Shown: one piece after another, positions 36,027-45,111 of the stretch | How positions within the stretch are numbered: position 1 is the first letter of the stretch | Layout: each line of letters starts with the position of its first letter | Origin: JBKPNX01 sp046732855 | GTDB lineage: Bacteria > Pseudomonadota > Alphaproteobacteria > Geminicoccales > Geminicoccaceae | Assembly: GCA_046732855.1 (NCBI GenBank) | Contig: JBKPNX010000007.1 | Location: forward strand, 45,425 to 109,424 | Length of the DNA: 64,000 nt | Direction: 5' to 3' | Program-made: the position numbers and the translations under genes | The notes under the pieces: generated by a model | Told to the model about the DNA's origin: nothing | Database searches by the model: none | What the model saw: only the letters and a program-made list of their open reading frames with translations

Positions 36027-37007
36027 ATGACCGACCAATCGCTCCGTCTCGCCGGCGCCGCGCTCGCCGTCCTCGCGTCGCAGGCGCTGCCGGTCGTGGC
36101 TCAGGAGCGGCCGAGCATGGCGCTCGTGCTGATCGGCCCGAAAAACGACAACTCGTGGGCGGAAGCCGCGCATCGCGCGCTTGAGGCGGAAGCCACAAGA
36201 GGCAGCCGGACGGCGTTCGCCGAGTCTGTCGCCGACGCGGACGTGGCGCGGGTGATGCGCGACTACGTCGACCAGGGGTTTGCGGTGATCGTGGCGCACA
36301 GCTTCAGCTACCAGGATGCGGTGTTCGAGGTCGCCGCCGAGGCGCCGAAGATCAACTTCGCATGGGCCGGCGGCATCAACCAGACGGCCGCGAACGTCTC
36401 CGACTACGATCAGCCGTTTTACGAGCCCGCGTATCTCGTGGGCATCCTCGCCGGTCACGTCTCGCCCTCGGGTCATCTCGGCGCGCTGTACGGCTTCGAC
36501 ATCCCGGTCTGTCACGCCATGGGCGAGGCGATGCTCGCCGGCGCCAAGACGGTCAACCCGGCGGCGACCCTGACGGTGACCGCGGTCGGCGACTGGGGCG
36601 ACGTCTCGGCCGCGAAGGAAGCGGGTCTGGCCCAGGTCGACACCGCCGGGGTCGACTACTGGATCGGCTGCGGCGAGGGGCCGACGCTCGGCTCGATCGA
36701 GGCCGCCAAGGAGGCGAAAGGCTATGCCACCGGCTATGTCGGCGACATGTCCGAGCTGGGCCCCGAGACCGTGCTCGCAAGCATCGTCTGGGACATGACG
36801 CCGATCTTCGACCGACTGGTCGAGCAGACCGCCGTCGACAGCTTCAAGGGCGAGTTCATCCGCTATGGCGTCAAGGAAGGCGCGCTCGACATCGTGGTCA
36901 ATCCGAAGCTCGCGGCGAAAGTGCCCGACGCGGCCACCGCCGCGATCGACGAGGCACGCGCGGCGATCAGGGCCGGGACGCTCGAGGTGCCATTCGTCGC
37001 GCAGTAG
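36027..37007 (+). CDS. BMP family ABC transporter substrate-binding protein
   Basis: A 326-residue periplasmic binding protein of the BMP/Med (basic membrane protein) family, which in characterised cases binds nucleosides or purines. Signal peptide about residues 1-25 (LAGAALAVLASQALPVVA). Family marks: LIGPKNDNSWAEAAHRA near the mature start, AHSFSYQDAVFEVAAEAP, FEPAYLVGILAG-like FYEPAYLVGILAG, and DWGDVSAAKEAG. An SD-like AGGACGAGGA lies before ATG 36027. The stop TAG overlaps the GTG of the ATPase gene by one base. It is the first gene of an importer operon. Confidence 0.92.
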   Translation: MTDQSLRLAGAALAVLASQALPVVAQERPSMALVLIGPKNDNSWAEAAHRALEAEATRGSRTAFAESVADADVARVMRDYVDQGFAVIVAHSFSYQDAVFEVAAEAPKINFAWAGGINQTAANVSDYDQPFYEPAYLVGILAGHVSPSGHLGALYGFDIPVCHAMGEAMLAGAKTVNPAATLTVTAVGDWGDVSAAKEAGLAQVDTAGVDYWIGCGEGPTLGSIEAAKEAKGYATGYVGDMSELGPETVLASIVWDMTPIFDRLVEQTAVDSFKGEFIRYGVKEGALDIVVNPKLAAKVPDAATAAIDEARAAIRAGTLEVPFVAQ

Positions 37008-38569
37008 TGGTCGCCGATTCCCAACCGGTGGGCGGCTCGGCCGCCCTGGTCGAGCTGCGCGGCATCACGAAGCGGTTTCCCGGAGGCACGCTCGCCAACG
37101 ATGCGATCGACCTCGAGCTGCGGCGGGGCGAGATCCTGGCGCTGCTCGGCGAGAACGGCGCCGGCAAGTCGACGCTGATGAGCATCCTATACGGGCTGTA
37201 CCGCCCGGATGCCGGCGAGATCAGGCTGCGCGGGCAGGCGGTGCGCTTCCGCTCGGCGCACGACGCCATCCGCCACGGGTTCGGCATGGTGCATCAGGAC
37301 TTCATGCTGGTGCCGACGCTCAGCGTCGCCGAAAACCTGATGCTCGGGCAGCCCTCGCCGCGCGCGCCGCTGCTCGCGGATCGACGGACGGTTGCGGCGC
37401 GCATCACCGAGCTCGCGCGGCGCCATGGCCTCGCGGTCGATCCGGACGCACGGGTCGACAGCCTGTCGGTCGGCCAGCAGCAGCGCGTCGAGATCCTGAA
37501 GGCGCTTTATCGAGGCGCCGAGATCCTGATCCTCGACGAGCCCACCGCCGTGCTGACGCCGCAGGAAGCGGACGAGCTTCTGGCCGGGCTGCGGACCCTC
37601 GCGGCCGACGGGCGCTCGATCGTCTTCATCAGCCACAAGCTCGATGAGGCGCTGCGCCTCGCCGATCGGGTCGCGGTGCTGCGTAGCGGACGGCTGGTCG
37701 CCACCGTCCTTCCCGGAGAGATCGACAATCGGGGTCTCGGGCAGCTGATGGTTGGCCGGGAACTCGGAGACGTCGTCGCGACCCACTCGGCCGGCCAGCG
37801 CGAACCGCGCTTGGTGCTGAGCGACCTCGAGGCTGCAGACGATCGCGGGTTGCCGGCGTTGCGCGGCATCGATCTGGTCGTGCACGCCGGCGAGATCGTC
37901 GGCATCGCCGGTGTCGATGGCAACGGCCAGCGCGAGCTCGAGGAAGTAATCACCGGGCTACGCCCGCTACGCCGCGGGCGGATCCTGCTCGCCGGGCATG
38001 ACGTGACGGTCGCGCCGACGCGCGAGCGGCTCACAGCCGGCCTCGGCTACGTCGCTTCCGACCGGTACGGCCGCGCGCTCCTGCGCGACTTCGCCATCGC
38101 CGACAATCTCGTGCTCGAGCGCTTCGACAGGGCGCCCTTCAGCCGGGCCGGCATCCTCGATCGGGCCGCCATCGAGCGCCACGCCCGGCAGCTTGTTGAG
38201 GCCTTCGATATCCGCGCCGCATCGAGTCAAACTCCGGCCGGGCGGCTGTCCGGCGGCAACGCGCAGAAGGTCGTTCTCGCCCGGGCTCTCTCGCGGGAAC
38301 CGACCGTACTGCTGGTCTGCCAGCCGACGCGGGGCGTGGACGTCGGGGCCATCGAGCAGGTGCACGGCGGACTCCTCTCGCGGCGCGACGCCGGCATGGC
38401 GATCCTCCTGATCTCGACCGAGCTCGACGAGGTGCTGGCGCTCTCCGATCGCATCCTCGTGCTCTCAGCGGGACGGATCGCGGGCGAGCGGCGGGCCGGC
38501 GCGGCGCACGTCGAAGAGCTGGGCCTCTTGATGGGGGGCCGGCACGAGGCGCCGGCGCATGGCGCATGA
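37007..38569 (+). CDS. ABC transporter ATP-binding protein for BMP-type importer
   Basis: A 520-residue protein with two ABC domains of the RbsA/NupA type. Domain 1: Walker A GENGAGKST, signature LSVGQQQRVEI, Walker B EILILDEPTAVLTP. Domain 2 (about residues 265-515) has degenerate Walker A GVDGNGQRELEE, signature LSGGNAQKVVL, and Walker B LLVCQPTRGVDVGA. The odd DEP-to-CQP change in domain 2 is common in RbsA-like chains, where this site is less active. GTG 37007 was chosen because it overlaps the previous TAG by one base and places the first strand, VELRGITKRFPGG, normally. The neighbouring permeases overlap by a few bases. Confidence 0.93.
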   Translation: MVADSQPVGGSAALVELRGITKRFPGGTLANDAIDLELRRGEILALLGENGAGKSTLMSILYGLYRPDAGEIRLRGQAVRFRSAHDAIRHGFGMVHQDFMLVPTLSVAENLMLGQPSPRAPLLADRRTVAARITELARRHGLAVDPDARVDSLSVGQQQRVEILKALYRGAEILILDEPTAVLTPQEADELLAGLRTLAADGRSIVFISHKLDEALRLADRVAVLRSGRLVATVLPGEIDNRGLGQLMVGRELGDVVATHSAGQREPRLVLSDLEAADDRGLPALRGIDLVVHAGEIVGIAGVDGNGQRELEEVITGLRPLRRGRILLAGHDVTVAPTRERLTAGLGYVASDRYGRALLRDFAIADNLVLERFDRAPFSRAGILDRAAIERHARQLVEAFDIRAASSQTPAGRLSGGNAQKVVLARALSREPTVLLVCQPTRGVDVGAIEQVHGGLLSRRDAGMAILLISTELDEVLALSDRILVLSAGRIAGERRAGAAHVEELGLLMGGRHEAPAHGA

Positions 38570-39582
38570 TCCGGGCGGTCCTCGCGCCGCTGATTGGCGC
38601 CGCGGTCGGGCTCGGCGTCGGCGCGCTGGTCATCACCGCATCGGGCTCGGATCCGGTTGCCGCCTATGCGGCCCTGGCGCACGGCGCGCTGGGCGGCGCT
38701 CGCCCGCTGACCGAAACGGCGCTCAAAGCGACCCCGCTGGTGATCATGGCGCTCGGGCTCGTGGTCGCGTTCCGCTGCCGCATCTGGAACATCGGCGGGG
38801 AGGGTCAGTACTTCGCGGGTGCGCTCGCAGGGACGCTGGTCGGGCTCCTTGGTCAGGCAAGCCTGCCGGCCGCGCTGCTAATCCCGCTTATGCTCGTCGC
38901 CGGACTCGCCGGCGGCGCGGGTTGGGCGGCGCTAGCCGCTTGGCTCAGGCTGGGCTGCGGCGTCAATGAGATCATCGCCACGATCATGCTCAACTTTGTC
39001 GCGCTCTACAGCGTGTCCTATCTGGCGCGGGGGCCGTTGCGCGATCCCACGGGTTATCTGCCGCAGAGCGCACGGCTTGAGGACGCGGCACGGCTGCCGA
39101 CCGTGCCGGGGAGCCGGATCCATCTCGGCGTCCTGATCGCGCTGCTGCTCGTTCCCGCGATCTACGTCCTCCTGTGGAAGACCACAGCGGGCTTCCGGCT
39201 GCGCGCCGTCGGCTCGAGCGCCCGCGTGGCGGCCGCCACCGGCATCGACGTCCGGGCGACAATCGCGCTCGCGTTCCTGACCAGCGGCGCGCTGGCCGGC
39301 CTCAGCGGCATCATCGAGGTCAGCGCGCTCCACGCTCGGCTCAAGGACGGCATCTCCGGTGACTATGGCTTCACCGGCATCCTCGTCGCGCTGCTCGGGC
39401 GCCTGCATCCGGCGGGAGTGCTGCTTGCCGGCGTATTCTTCGCAATCCTGACGATCGGCACAGAGAGCATGCACAGTACCCTCGGCCTGCCGATCGCGCT
39501 CGCCCAGGTGCTGCAGGTGATCGTGATTCTGATCGTGCTCGTCGCCGACGCGCTGGCGCGCCGCCGGTGGCCGGCCGGATGA
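38566..39582 (+). CDS. ABC transporter permease (BMP-type importer), first
   Basis: A 338-residue inner-membrane permease (BPD_transp_2, YufP/NupP-like). Hydrophobic helices from the N terminus (LAPLIGAAVGLGVGALVI) onward, and the characteristic cytoplasmic stretch FRCRIWNIGGEGQYFAGA with NIGGEGQ. GCGVNEIIATIMLNFVA is a conserved family strand. ATG 38566 overlaps the previous stop by four bases (ATGA), and its own stop overlaps the next ATG (39579) in the same way. Confidence 0.93.
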   Translation: MIRAVLAPLIGAAVGLGVGALVITASGSDPVAAYAALAHGALGGARPLTETALKATPLVIMALGLVVAFRCRIWNIGGEGQYFAGALAGTLVGLLGQASLPAALLIPLMLVAGLAGGAGWAALAAWLRLGCGVNEIIATIMLNFVALYSVSYLARGPLRDPTGYLPQSARLEDAARLPTVPGSRIHLGVLIALLLVPAIYVLLWKTTAGFRLRAVGSSARVAAATGIDVRATIALAFLTSGALAGLSGIIEVSALHARLKDGISGDYGFTGILVALLGRLHPAGVLLAGVFFAILTIGTESMHSTLGLPIALAQVLQVIVILIVLVADALARRRWPAG

Positions 39583-40547
39583 GCGAGCTCGACCCGCTGC
39601 TCACCACGGGCTTTGTGGTCGGCGTGCTCGCGGCCGGGGTCCGCCTCGCGGTGCCGACTCTCCTCGCCGCGCTGGGCGAGATCGTCACCGAGCGCGCCGG
39701 CGTGCTCAACCTGGGCCTCGAAGGGATCATGCTGGCTGGCGCGCTGGCCGGCTTCATGGCGACAGCCTGGGCCGAGCACGCGCTGCCGGCAGGAGCCGCG
39801 GGTCTGGCCCCCTGGCTCGGCCTCGGCGCGGGCGCGCTCGCCGGGCTCGCCATGGGCCTCGTCATGGCGGTGCTCTGCGTCTCGCTGCGCACCGATCAGG
39901 TCGTGGCTGGCATCATGCTCGTCGCGCTCGGCTACGGCGCTACGGCTTACGCCTATCGCGAGGCCTTCGGCAGCCTCACCGCCCGCATCGTGCCGATGGG
40001 GCCGGCGCCGGTGCCGGGTCTGGCGGACCTGCCGGTCGTCGGGCCGGTGCTGTTCGCACATGACCCGGCGACATATCTGAGTGTGGCCATCCTGGCCGGC
40101 GTCTGGTTCCTCCTGTTCCGAACCACCTGGGGGCTCGCGATCCGCGCGGTCGGCGAGCATCCGGCCGCCGCCGACACCGCCGGCATCGACGTGGCGCGGA
40201 CCCGTTACGCCGCCGTGCTGGTCGGCGGGGCGCTCACCGGCCTCGGCGGCGCGGTGCTGACGGTGGCGCAGCTCGGCATCTTCAAGGAAGGCGTCACCGC
40301 CGGGCGGGGCTGGATCGCTGTCGCACTCGTGATCTTCGCCCGCTGGCGCCCGGCTCTGGCGCTTGCCGGCGCGTTGCTGTTCGGCTGCGCCACCGCGCTG
40401 CAGTTCCGACTGCAAGCGCTCAATCTGCCCTGGCTCCCCTACGAGGTGCTGCTGATGTTTCCCTATGTCCTGACCCTGCTGGTGCTCCTCCAGGCGCGGA
40501 CCGAGAGCGCGCCGGCGGCGCTCGGCACGCCCTACATCAAGGAATGA
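39579..40547 (+). CDS. ABC transporter permease (BMP-type importer), second
   Basis: A 322-residue partner permease of the YufQ/NupQ type. It begins MSELDPLLTTGFVVGVLAAG. Family strings are ERAGVLNLGLEGIMLAGA (NLGLEGIML) and SLRTDQVVAGIMLVALGYG. The ATG at 39579 forms an ATGA overlap with the previous permease; a GTG 12 bases upstream is less likely. Its stop in turn overlaps ATG 40544 of the trehalase gene. Together with the three genes before it this gives a complete importer for a purine-nucleoside-like or other small solute. Confidence 0.93.
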   Translation: MSELDPLLTTGFVVGVLAAGVRLAVPTLLAALGEIVTERAGVLNLGLEGIMLAGALAGFMATAWAEHALPAGAAGLAPWLGLGAGALAGLAMGLVMAVLCVSLRTDQVVAGIMLVALGYGATAYAYREAFGSLTARIVPMGPAPVPGLADLPVVGPVLFAHDPATYLSVAILAGVWFLLFRTTWGLAIRAVGEHPAAADTAGIDVARTRYAAVLVGGALTGLGGAVLTVAQLGIFKEGVTAGRGWIAVALVIFARWRPALALAGALLFGCATALQFRLQALNLPWLPYEVLLMFPYVLTLLVLLQARTESAPAALGTPYIKE

Positions 40548-42247
40548 GCGTGGCGGGTACTCGCTGCCTGAGAACGATCGGCATTCTTCTTGCGGTTGGC
40601 GTCGGCACGCCTGGCATTGCCACGCAAGCCGCCGGAGACCCTGAAACCCCGTCGCAACTCTACGGCCAGCTGTTCGTGGACGTGCAGATGCAGCGCGTCT
40701 TCCCCGACAGCAAGACCTTCGTCGACGCCATTGCGAAGGAGGCCCCAAGGCTTATCCTCCAGCACTATCAGGAGGAGAGGCGAAAGCCGGGATTCGATCT
40801 CGCCGCTTTCGTGGCCCGGAACTTCACGGTGTCAAGGCCGGAGGACAGCGGCTATCGCTCCATTCCGGGCCAGGATGTCTGCAGTCACATCGAATCGCTC
40901 TGGTCCGTTCTCGCGCGCAAGCCTGACAGAGCCGACCCGCGCTCATCGCTTCTGCCGCTGCCGTACCCCTACGTCGTCCCCGGCGGCCGGTTCAATGAGA
41001 TCTACTATTGGGACTCCTACTTCACCATGCTCGGGCTGGAGGAGAGCGGCCGCCACGACCTGGCGCTCGATATGGTCCGCAATTTCGTCAGCCTTGTCGG
41101 GCGCTACGGCCACATCCCGAACGGCAATCGCACCTATTATCTCAGTCGCTCCCAGCCGCCGTTGTTCGCCGCCATGGTCGAGCTGGTCGCGGCCGAGAGC
41201 CGCGAGCGCGCCGGGATCTACGCCGAATTCCTGGATACGCTGCGCGAGGAATATGCTTTTTGGATGGAGGGTGCCGATGCGCTCGCGCCGGGCAGCGCGC
41301 ATCGGCGCGTCGTGCGCCTGAAGGATGGCGCGCTGCTCAATCGCTACTGGGACGATCGCGACGTGCCGCGCGAGGAATCCTATCGGGAGGACGTAGAAAC
41401 AGCGAAGGCCTCTGGCCGCCCACCCGAAGAGGTCTACCGGAACCTGCGCGCGGCGGCCGAGAGCGGCTGGGACTTCAGCTCGCGCTGGCTCGAGGACGGC
41501 AGGACCCTTTCGACTATCCGCACGACGGAGCTCGTGCCGGTCGATCTCAACAGCCTCATGGTCCAGCTCGAGACCACCCTCGCGAGAGCCTATGCCGCCG
41601 CGCGCAAGCCGGAGCAGGCGGCGGAGTTCAGCGCCCGCGCGGAGCGGCGCAGAGCGGCGGTGCGGCGCTACCTGTGGGATGCCGACCAGGGCGTCTTTAC
41701 CGATTACCTGTGGCGCGAGGAAAAGCCGAGCGGGACCGTGACGGCAGCGACCCTCGCGCCCCTGTTCTTCGGTCTCGCCACGGAGACGCAGGCCGAGCGC
41801 GTCGCAGAGGTGGTCGGCGCCCGACTGCTGAAGCCAGGCGGGCTCGTGGCGACCACCGAGACGACCGGCCAGCAGTGGGATGCGCCGAACGCCTGGGCGC
41901 CGCTCCAGTGGATCGCGGTCGAGGGCCTGAGCGACTACGGCGAGACAGCGCTCGCCGAGGCTATTGCACAAGGATGGATGCTCAAGGCGATCACCGCCTA
42001 TCGCGCCACCGGCAAGCTCATGGAGAAATACAATGCGGAGGACCCTGCGCTCGTGACCGGCGGCGGCGAATATCCGACCCAGGATGGCTTCGGCTGGACC
42101 AACGGCGTGCTGCGTAAGCTCCTCGCGCTATATCCGCGCGCAGTCGCTCCGCTGCCTGGCGCAAGCTGGTGTGGGAGTTCGCCAGCCAACGACAATGCGC
42201 CGGTCGCGCAGCCGGAAACGCGCAGGGCGCCTGCTGTCGCTCGCTAA
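40544..42247 (+). CDS. treA: Periplasmic trehalase, GH37
   Basis: A 567-residue alpha,alpha-trehalase (EC 3.2.1.28), which splits trehalose into two glucoses. Signal peptide about residues 1-30 (IGILLAVGVGTPGIATQAA). GH37 signatures: PGGRFNEIYYWDSYFTMLGL (signature 1, quoted to its end), QWDAPNAWAPLQW (signature 2). Conserved catalytic strings RDVPREESYREDV and GWDFSSRW are present, carrying the acid/base-type carboxylates of the family. Full length for a periplasmic enzyme. ATG 40544 overlaps the stop of the second permease (ATGA), so this sits as the last gene of the BMP-type importer operon. That link to a nucleoside-family importer is unusual and may mean the importer carries a sugar. Confidence 0.93.
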   Translation: MSVAGTRCLRTIGILLAVGVGTPGIATQAAGDPETPSQLYGQLFVDVQMQRVFPDSKTFVDAIAKEAPRLILQHYQEERRKPGFDLAAFVARNFTVSRPEDSGYRSIPGQDVCSHIESLWSVLARKPDRADPRSSLLPLPYPYVVPGGRFNEIYYWDSYFTMLGLEESGRHDLALDMVRNFVSLVGRYGHIPNGNRTYYLSRSQPPLFAAMVELVAAESRERAGIYAEFLDTLREEYAFWMEGADALAPGSAHRRVVRLKDGALLNRYWDDRDVPREESYREDVETAKASGRPPEEVYRNLRAAAESGWDFSSRWLEDGRTLSTIRTTELVPVDLNSLMVQLETTLARAYAAARKPEQAAEFSARAERRRAAVRRYLWDADQGVFTDYLWREEKPSGTVTAATLAPLFFGLATETQAERVAEVVGARLLKPGGLVATTETTGQQWDAPNAWAPLQWIAVEGLSDYGETALAEAIAQGWMLKAITAYRATGKLMEKYNAEDPALVTGGGEYPTQDGFGWTNGVLRKLLALYPRAVAPLPGASWCGSSPANDNAPVAQPETRRAPAVAR

Positions 42248-42260
42248 CGGGATCCGGCCG

Positions 42261-42578
42261 CTAGTCTTCGACGTGGGCAACTTCGTAAAGGCTCAACCCG
42301 ATCTCTTCGGACAGCTGGCCGACGGCAGGCCACTTGTCCCGGAATTCGGGCGTGTGATGCGCCGCCACCAGCTGGTCCCGGCTGGCCCACTGCACGTAGT
42401 TCGCAATGCGCTTGCCATCGAGGCTCCGGTGCAGGCTGATCGAGATGAACCCCGGTTGCCGGGCCATGAAGCGCGCCCGCTCGATCATCAGCTCCAGAAG
42501 CTCGGCCTGCTTGCCCTCCTCCGCTTCGGCGATCGTGATCTGGGTGACACAGTCGCTGTCGGACCGGATCTCTGGCAT
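42261..42578 (-). CDS. Antibiotic biosynthesis monooxygenase (ABM) domain protein
   Basis: A 105-residue dimeric alpha/beta-barrel protein of the ABM family. TQITIAEAEEGKQAELLELM, FMARQPGFISISLHRSLDGK and ANYVQWASRDQLVAAH are the family strands and helices. Members include quinol monooxygenases, heme-degrading enzymes and many of unknown function. ATG 42578 has GGAGGT five bases upstream; the frame extends to 42677 without support. It converges head-on with the trehalase gene, 13 bases away, and is followed upstream by the small membrane protein gene on the same strand. Confidence 0.85.
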   Translation of the reverse strand: MPEIRSDSDCVTQITIAEAEEGKQAELLELMIERARFMARQPGFISISLHRSLDGKRIANYVQWASRDQLVAAHHTPEFRDKWPAVGQLSEEIGLSLYEVAHVED

Positions 42579-42680
42579 CGCAACCTCCATCTCGGGGCAG
42601 GACAGCCGCCGGAACCCTGACCTGAGGCGGCGGGCCGCTCGGCGTGCAGCTTCCAGGTGCACACGTCCGAGGCACATGCG

Positions 42681-43271
42681 TCACGTACCGACGCCCGCCG
42701 GTTCGCGCGCTTTGCTCGTTGTGTATGGGCGCAGGGCCTCGGGGATCCGCATGTCCTTCGGCACCTCGACATCCTTTGCAGCGCCGCGCATGGCTTCCGG
42801 CGGGCGGGGCATGCCGCGCCGGCCGCTGTAGTCTTTCACTCGCGCTTGGCGCCGTGCCGTGGCTCTGCTACGCCGTGCGCTGCTCAGCTGCTGAGCGCAG
42901 ACCGCATCCAGCACCGTGACGCCGGCCACCGCCGCCACGGCGACGATCACGTTCCGCTGGGCCGGATTGTCGGGGTCCAGCCCGGGCGCGAGGGTGGCGA
43001 GATCAATCGCGTCGCCTCCGACGCGGCCCCAGATCCACGGCGTGGGGTCCTGCTGCGAGAGGATCCCGATGCCGGTCACCAGCTCTCGCGCGCCATAGGC
43101 ACGGATCAGCTCGGTCCGCTCTTCCATGCCAAGGAGCCGGGCGAGCTGGCCGGGAGCGAGGAGCTCGGCGACGCCCAGCCCGATGCTGAACCAGCCGAGC
43201 CCTTGCGCAAGGGCATACGTCGAGGCGTCGCGACCGTTTCGCCCATCAGGGCCGTCGTATCGATGCGGCAT
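42681..43271 (-). CDS. Small membrane protein linked to alcohol dehydrogenase
   Basis: A 196-residue protein of no named family known to me. The first 20 residues are charged, then a hydrophobic region follows with short helices: ALAQGLGWFSIGLGVAELLA, RAYGARELVTGIGIL, GRVGGDAIDLATL and a longer helix NVIVAVAAVAGVTVLDAVCA. The last 60 residues are basic and charged. I recall this type beside zinc-dependent alcohol dehydrogenases, sometimes joined to a polyketide-cyclase/SRPBCC domain, but that is memory, not seen here. SD AGGAGGA precedes ATG 43271 and overlaps the stop codon of the dehydrogenase gene, indicating coupling. The frame opens upstream to 43436 without support. Confidence 0.65.
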   Translation of the reverse strand: MPHRYDGPDGRNGRDASTYALAQGLGWFSIGLGVAELLAPGQLARLLGMEERTELIRAYGARELVTGIGILSQQDPTPWIWGRVGGDAIDLATLAPGLDPDNPAQRNVIVAVAAVAGVTVLDAVCAQQLSSARRSRATARRQARVKDYSGRRGMPRPPEAMRGAAKDVEVPKDMRIPEALRPYTTSKAREPAGVGT

Positions 43272-43282
43272 GTCATTCCTCC

Positions 43283-44452
43283 TCACGGCTTGAGCACGAC
43301 CTTGATGCAACCGTCCTCCTTGTCGCGGAACGTTCTGTACATCTCCGGCCCGTCCTCGAGCCCGACGTGATGGGTGACGACGAAGGAAGGATCGATCTGG
43401 CCCTCCTCGATGCGCCGCAGCAGGTCGTCGGTCCATCGGTTCACATGCGTCTGACCGGTGCGGATCGTGAGGCCCTTGTTCATGACCATGCCGAACGGGA
43501 TCTTGTCGAGCAGCCCGCCGTACACGCCCGGCACCGACAGGACGCCGGCTGGCCGGCAGACGTACATCATCTCGCGCAACACGTGCGGACGATCGGTCTC
43601 CAGCATCACTGCCTGCTTGGCCCGGTCGTAGATCGAGTCGAGCGTGGCGGTGGCATGTGCTTCCATGCCGACCGCATCAATGCATTTCTCCGGCCCCTTG
43701 CCTGCGGTGAGGTCATTGAGGCGCTCGATCACGCTCTCTTCCTCGAAGTTGACCGTCGTGGCTCCGCCGGCTTGCGCCATGGACAGGCGTTCGGCAACAT
43801 TGTCGATCGCGATCACCTGCTTGGCGCCAAGCAGGATCGCGCTACGAATGCAGAACTGGCCGACCGGCCCGCAGCCCCAGATCGCGACGGTATCGGTCGG
43901 TTCGATGTCGCACTGCACGACCGCCTGCCAACCGGTCGGGAATATGTCGCTGAGAAACAGCACCTGCTCGTCGGTCAGCCCGTTCTCGATCTTGACCGGG
44001 CCGACGTCAGCATAGGGCACCCGCACGTACTCGGCCTGACCTCCGGGATAGCCGCCGGTCAGGTGCGTATAACCGAACAGCCCCGCCGTGGTGTGACCGA
44101 AAACCTTGTCGCCCGTCTCCTTGTTGCGATTCGATCGTTCGCACACCGAAAAATTCCCGCGCCGGCACTGGTCGCATTCGCCGCAGGCGATCGTGAAAGG
44201 CACGACGACGCGATCACCAATCCTGAGCTGGTGGTTCTGGGGCCCGACCTCGACCACCTCGCCCATGAACTCGTGGCCCATGATGTCGCCCGATTCCATG
44301 CCAGGCATCAGGCCGTCGTAGATATGAAGGTCGGAGCCGCAGATCGCGGTGCTTGTCACCTTGACGATGGCATCGCGCGGCGCCTCGATCTGGGGATCAG
44401 GGACGTGATCGCAACGGATGTCGGTCTTGCCGTGCCAGCACAGCGCGCGCAT
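43283..44452 (-). CDS. Zinc-dependent alcohol/formaldehyde-type dehydrogenase
   Basis: A 389-residue medium-chain dehydrogenase with zinc. Zinc ligands: Cys in TAICGSDLHIYDG and the GHEFMGEVVEVG motif (catalytic), and the structural quartet CGECDQCRRGNFSVC. The NAD(P)-binding Rossmann part has VAIWGCGPVGQFCIRSA. The FLSDIFPTGWQAVVQ string and KCIDAVGMEAHA match the branch that includes glutathione-independent formaldehyde dehydrogenase (FdhA) and related short-chain alcohol dehydrogenases. Substrate is therefore short alcohols or aldehydes, not certain. Followed 11 bases downstream by the small membrane protein gene, and divergent from a GFA-family gene at 44707, also formaldehyde-associated. 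Confidence 0.9.
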   Translation of the reverse strand: MRALCWHGKTDIRCDHVPDPQIEAPRDAIVKVTSTAICGSDLHIYDGLMPGMESGDIMGHEFMGEVVEVGPQNHQLRIGDRVVVPFTIACGECDQCRRGNFSVCERSNRNKETGDKVFGHTTAGLFGYTHLTGGYPGGQAEYVRVPYADVGPVKIENGLTDEQVLFLSDIFPTGWQAVVQCDIEPTDTVAIWGCGPVGQFCIRSAILLGAKQVIAIDNVAERLSMAQAGGATTVNFEEESVIERLNDLTAGKGPEKCIDAVGMEAHATATLDSIYDRAKQAVMLETDRPHVLREMMYVCRPAGVLSVPGVYGGLLDKIPFGMVMNKGLTIRTGQTHVNRWTDDLLRRIEEGQIDPSFVVTHHVGLEDGPEMYRTFRDKEDGCIKVVLKP

Positions 44453-44706
44453 GCCGTTTCCCTCCAGTGGTACGGGGTCCGATGGCCGCCGGGCTGCGAC
44501 GCATCGCCGGAATTTGCCTTTAACGTGGCTACCTGAAGGAGGTTCCCGGCCCGACTTGCGAGGCGCGGCCCGTTGGATCGTTGCTGAACGCGGCCTTGTC
44601 AGCCACGCGAGCGGGGCTCGTCGGAGCTCTCCTGGGGAAACGGGCGCTGGGCGGTTTCCGTGGCGTAACTCAATTCAGGACACGGACACGATCAGGAGGT
44701 GCGGTC
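44453..44706. other. Divergent intergenic region between dehydrogenase and GFA genes
   Basis: Spans 254 bases, with both promoters expected inside. No boxes or operator are clear by eye. A frame upstream of the GFA gene is open from 44581, but it lacks an SD; the strong AGGAGGT at 44694-44700 sets the start at 44707. Confidence 0.35.
44694..44700 (+). promoter_or_regulatory. Shine-Dalgarno site of the GFA-family gene
   Basis: AGGAGGT six bases before ATG 44707, an almost perfect match, deciding against the longer frame from 44581. Confidence 0.8.
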
Positions 44707-45105
44707 ATGCAACTTTCCCTCGAAGGCGGCTGCCTGTGCGGCGCGATCCGGTATCGGATAGACGCCGAGCCACGCAGCGCCGACTACTGCCACTGCCGCA
44801 TGTGCCGGCGCGCCGCTGGAGCGCCCGTCGTGGCGCGGCTCATCGTGGCGAACGAGTTCTTCGACTGGACCAGCGGCGAGCCCGCCGTCTACCACTCGTC
44901 ACGAAATGCCGAGCGGTTCTTCTGCCAAGTTTGTGGCACCCAGCTCGCCTTGCGCGACGAGCCCGACTTCCTAGACGTGGCTCTCGCGACCCTCGACACC
45001 CCCGAGCCGGTCCGCCCGATCTACCACATCTGGACCACGAGCCGGATCGGCTGGTTCGACATCGCGGATGATCTGCCGCGCCATCCGGAGCGGGCGCGTC
45101 GCTGA
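44707..45105 (+). CDS. GFA family (glutathione-dependent formaldehyde-activating-like) protein
   Basis: A 132-residue zinc-binding protein of the GFA/CENP-V family. The first cluster is GGCLCGAIRY and CHCRMCRRAAGAP (Cys pairs for zinc), the second is FCQVCGTQLAL. The family includes S-(hydroxymethyl)glutathione synthase, although many members have no proven activity. The gene diverges from the zinc dehydrogenase, whose family also deals with formaldehyde, so a shared role in formaldehyde or C1 handling is plausible but unproven. A 7-bp GC-rich hairpin without T-run follows the stop. Confidence 0.88.
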   Translation: MQLSLEGGCLCGAIRYRIDAEPRSADYCHCRMCRRAAGAPVVARLIVANEFFDWTSGEPAVYHSSRNAERFFCQVCGTQLALRDEPDFLDVALATLDTPEPVRPIYHIWTTSRIGWFDIADDLPRHPERARR

Positions 45106-45111
45106 GGCGTG

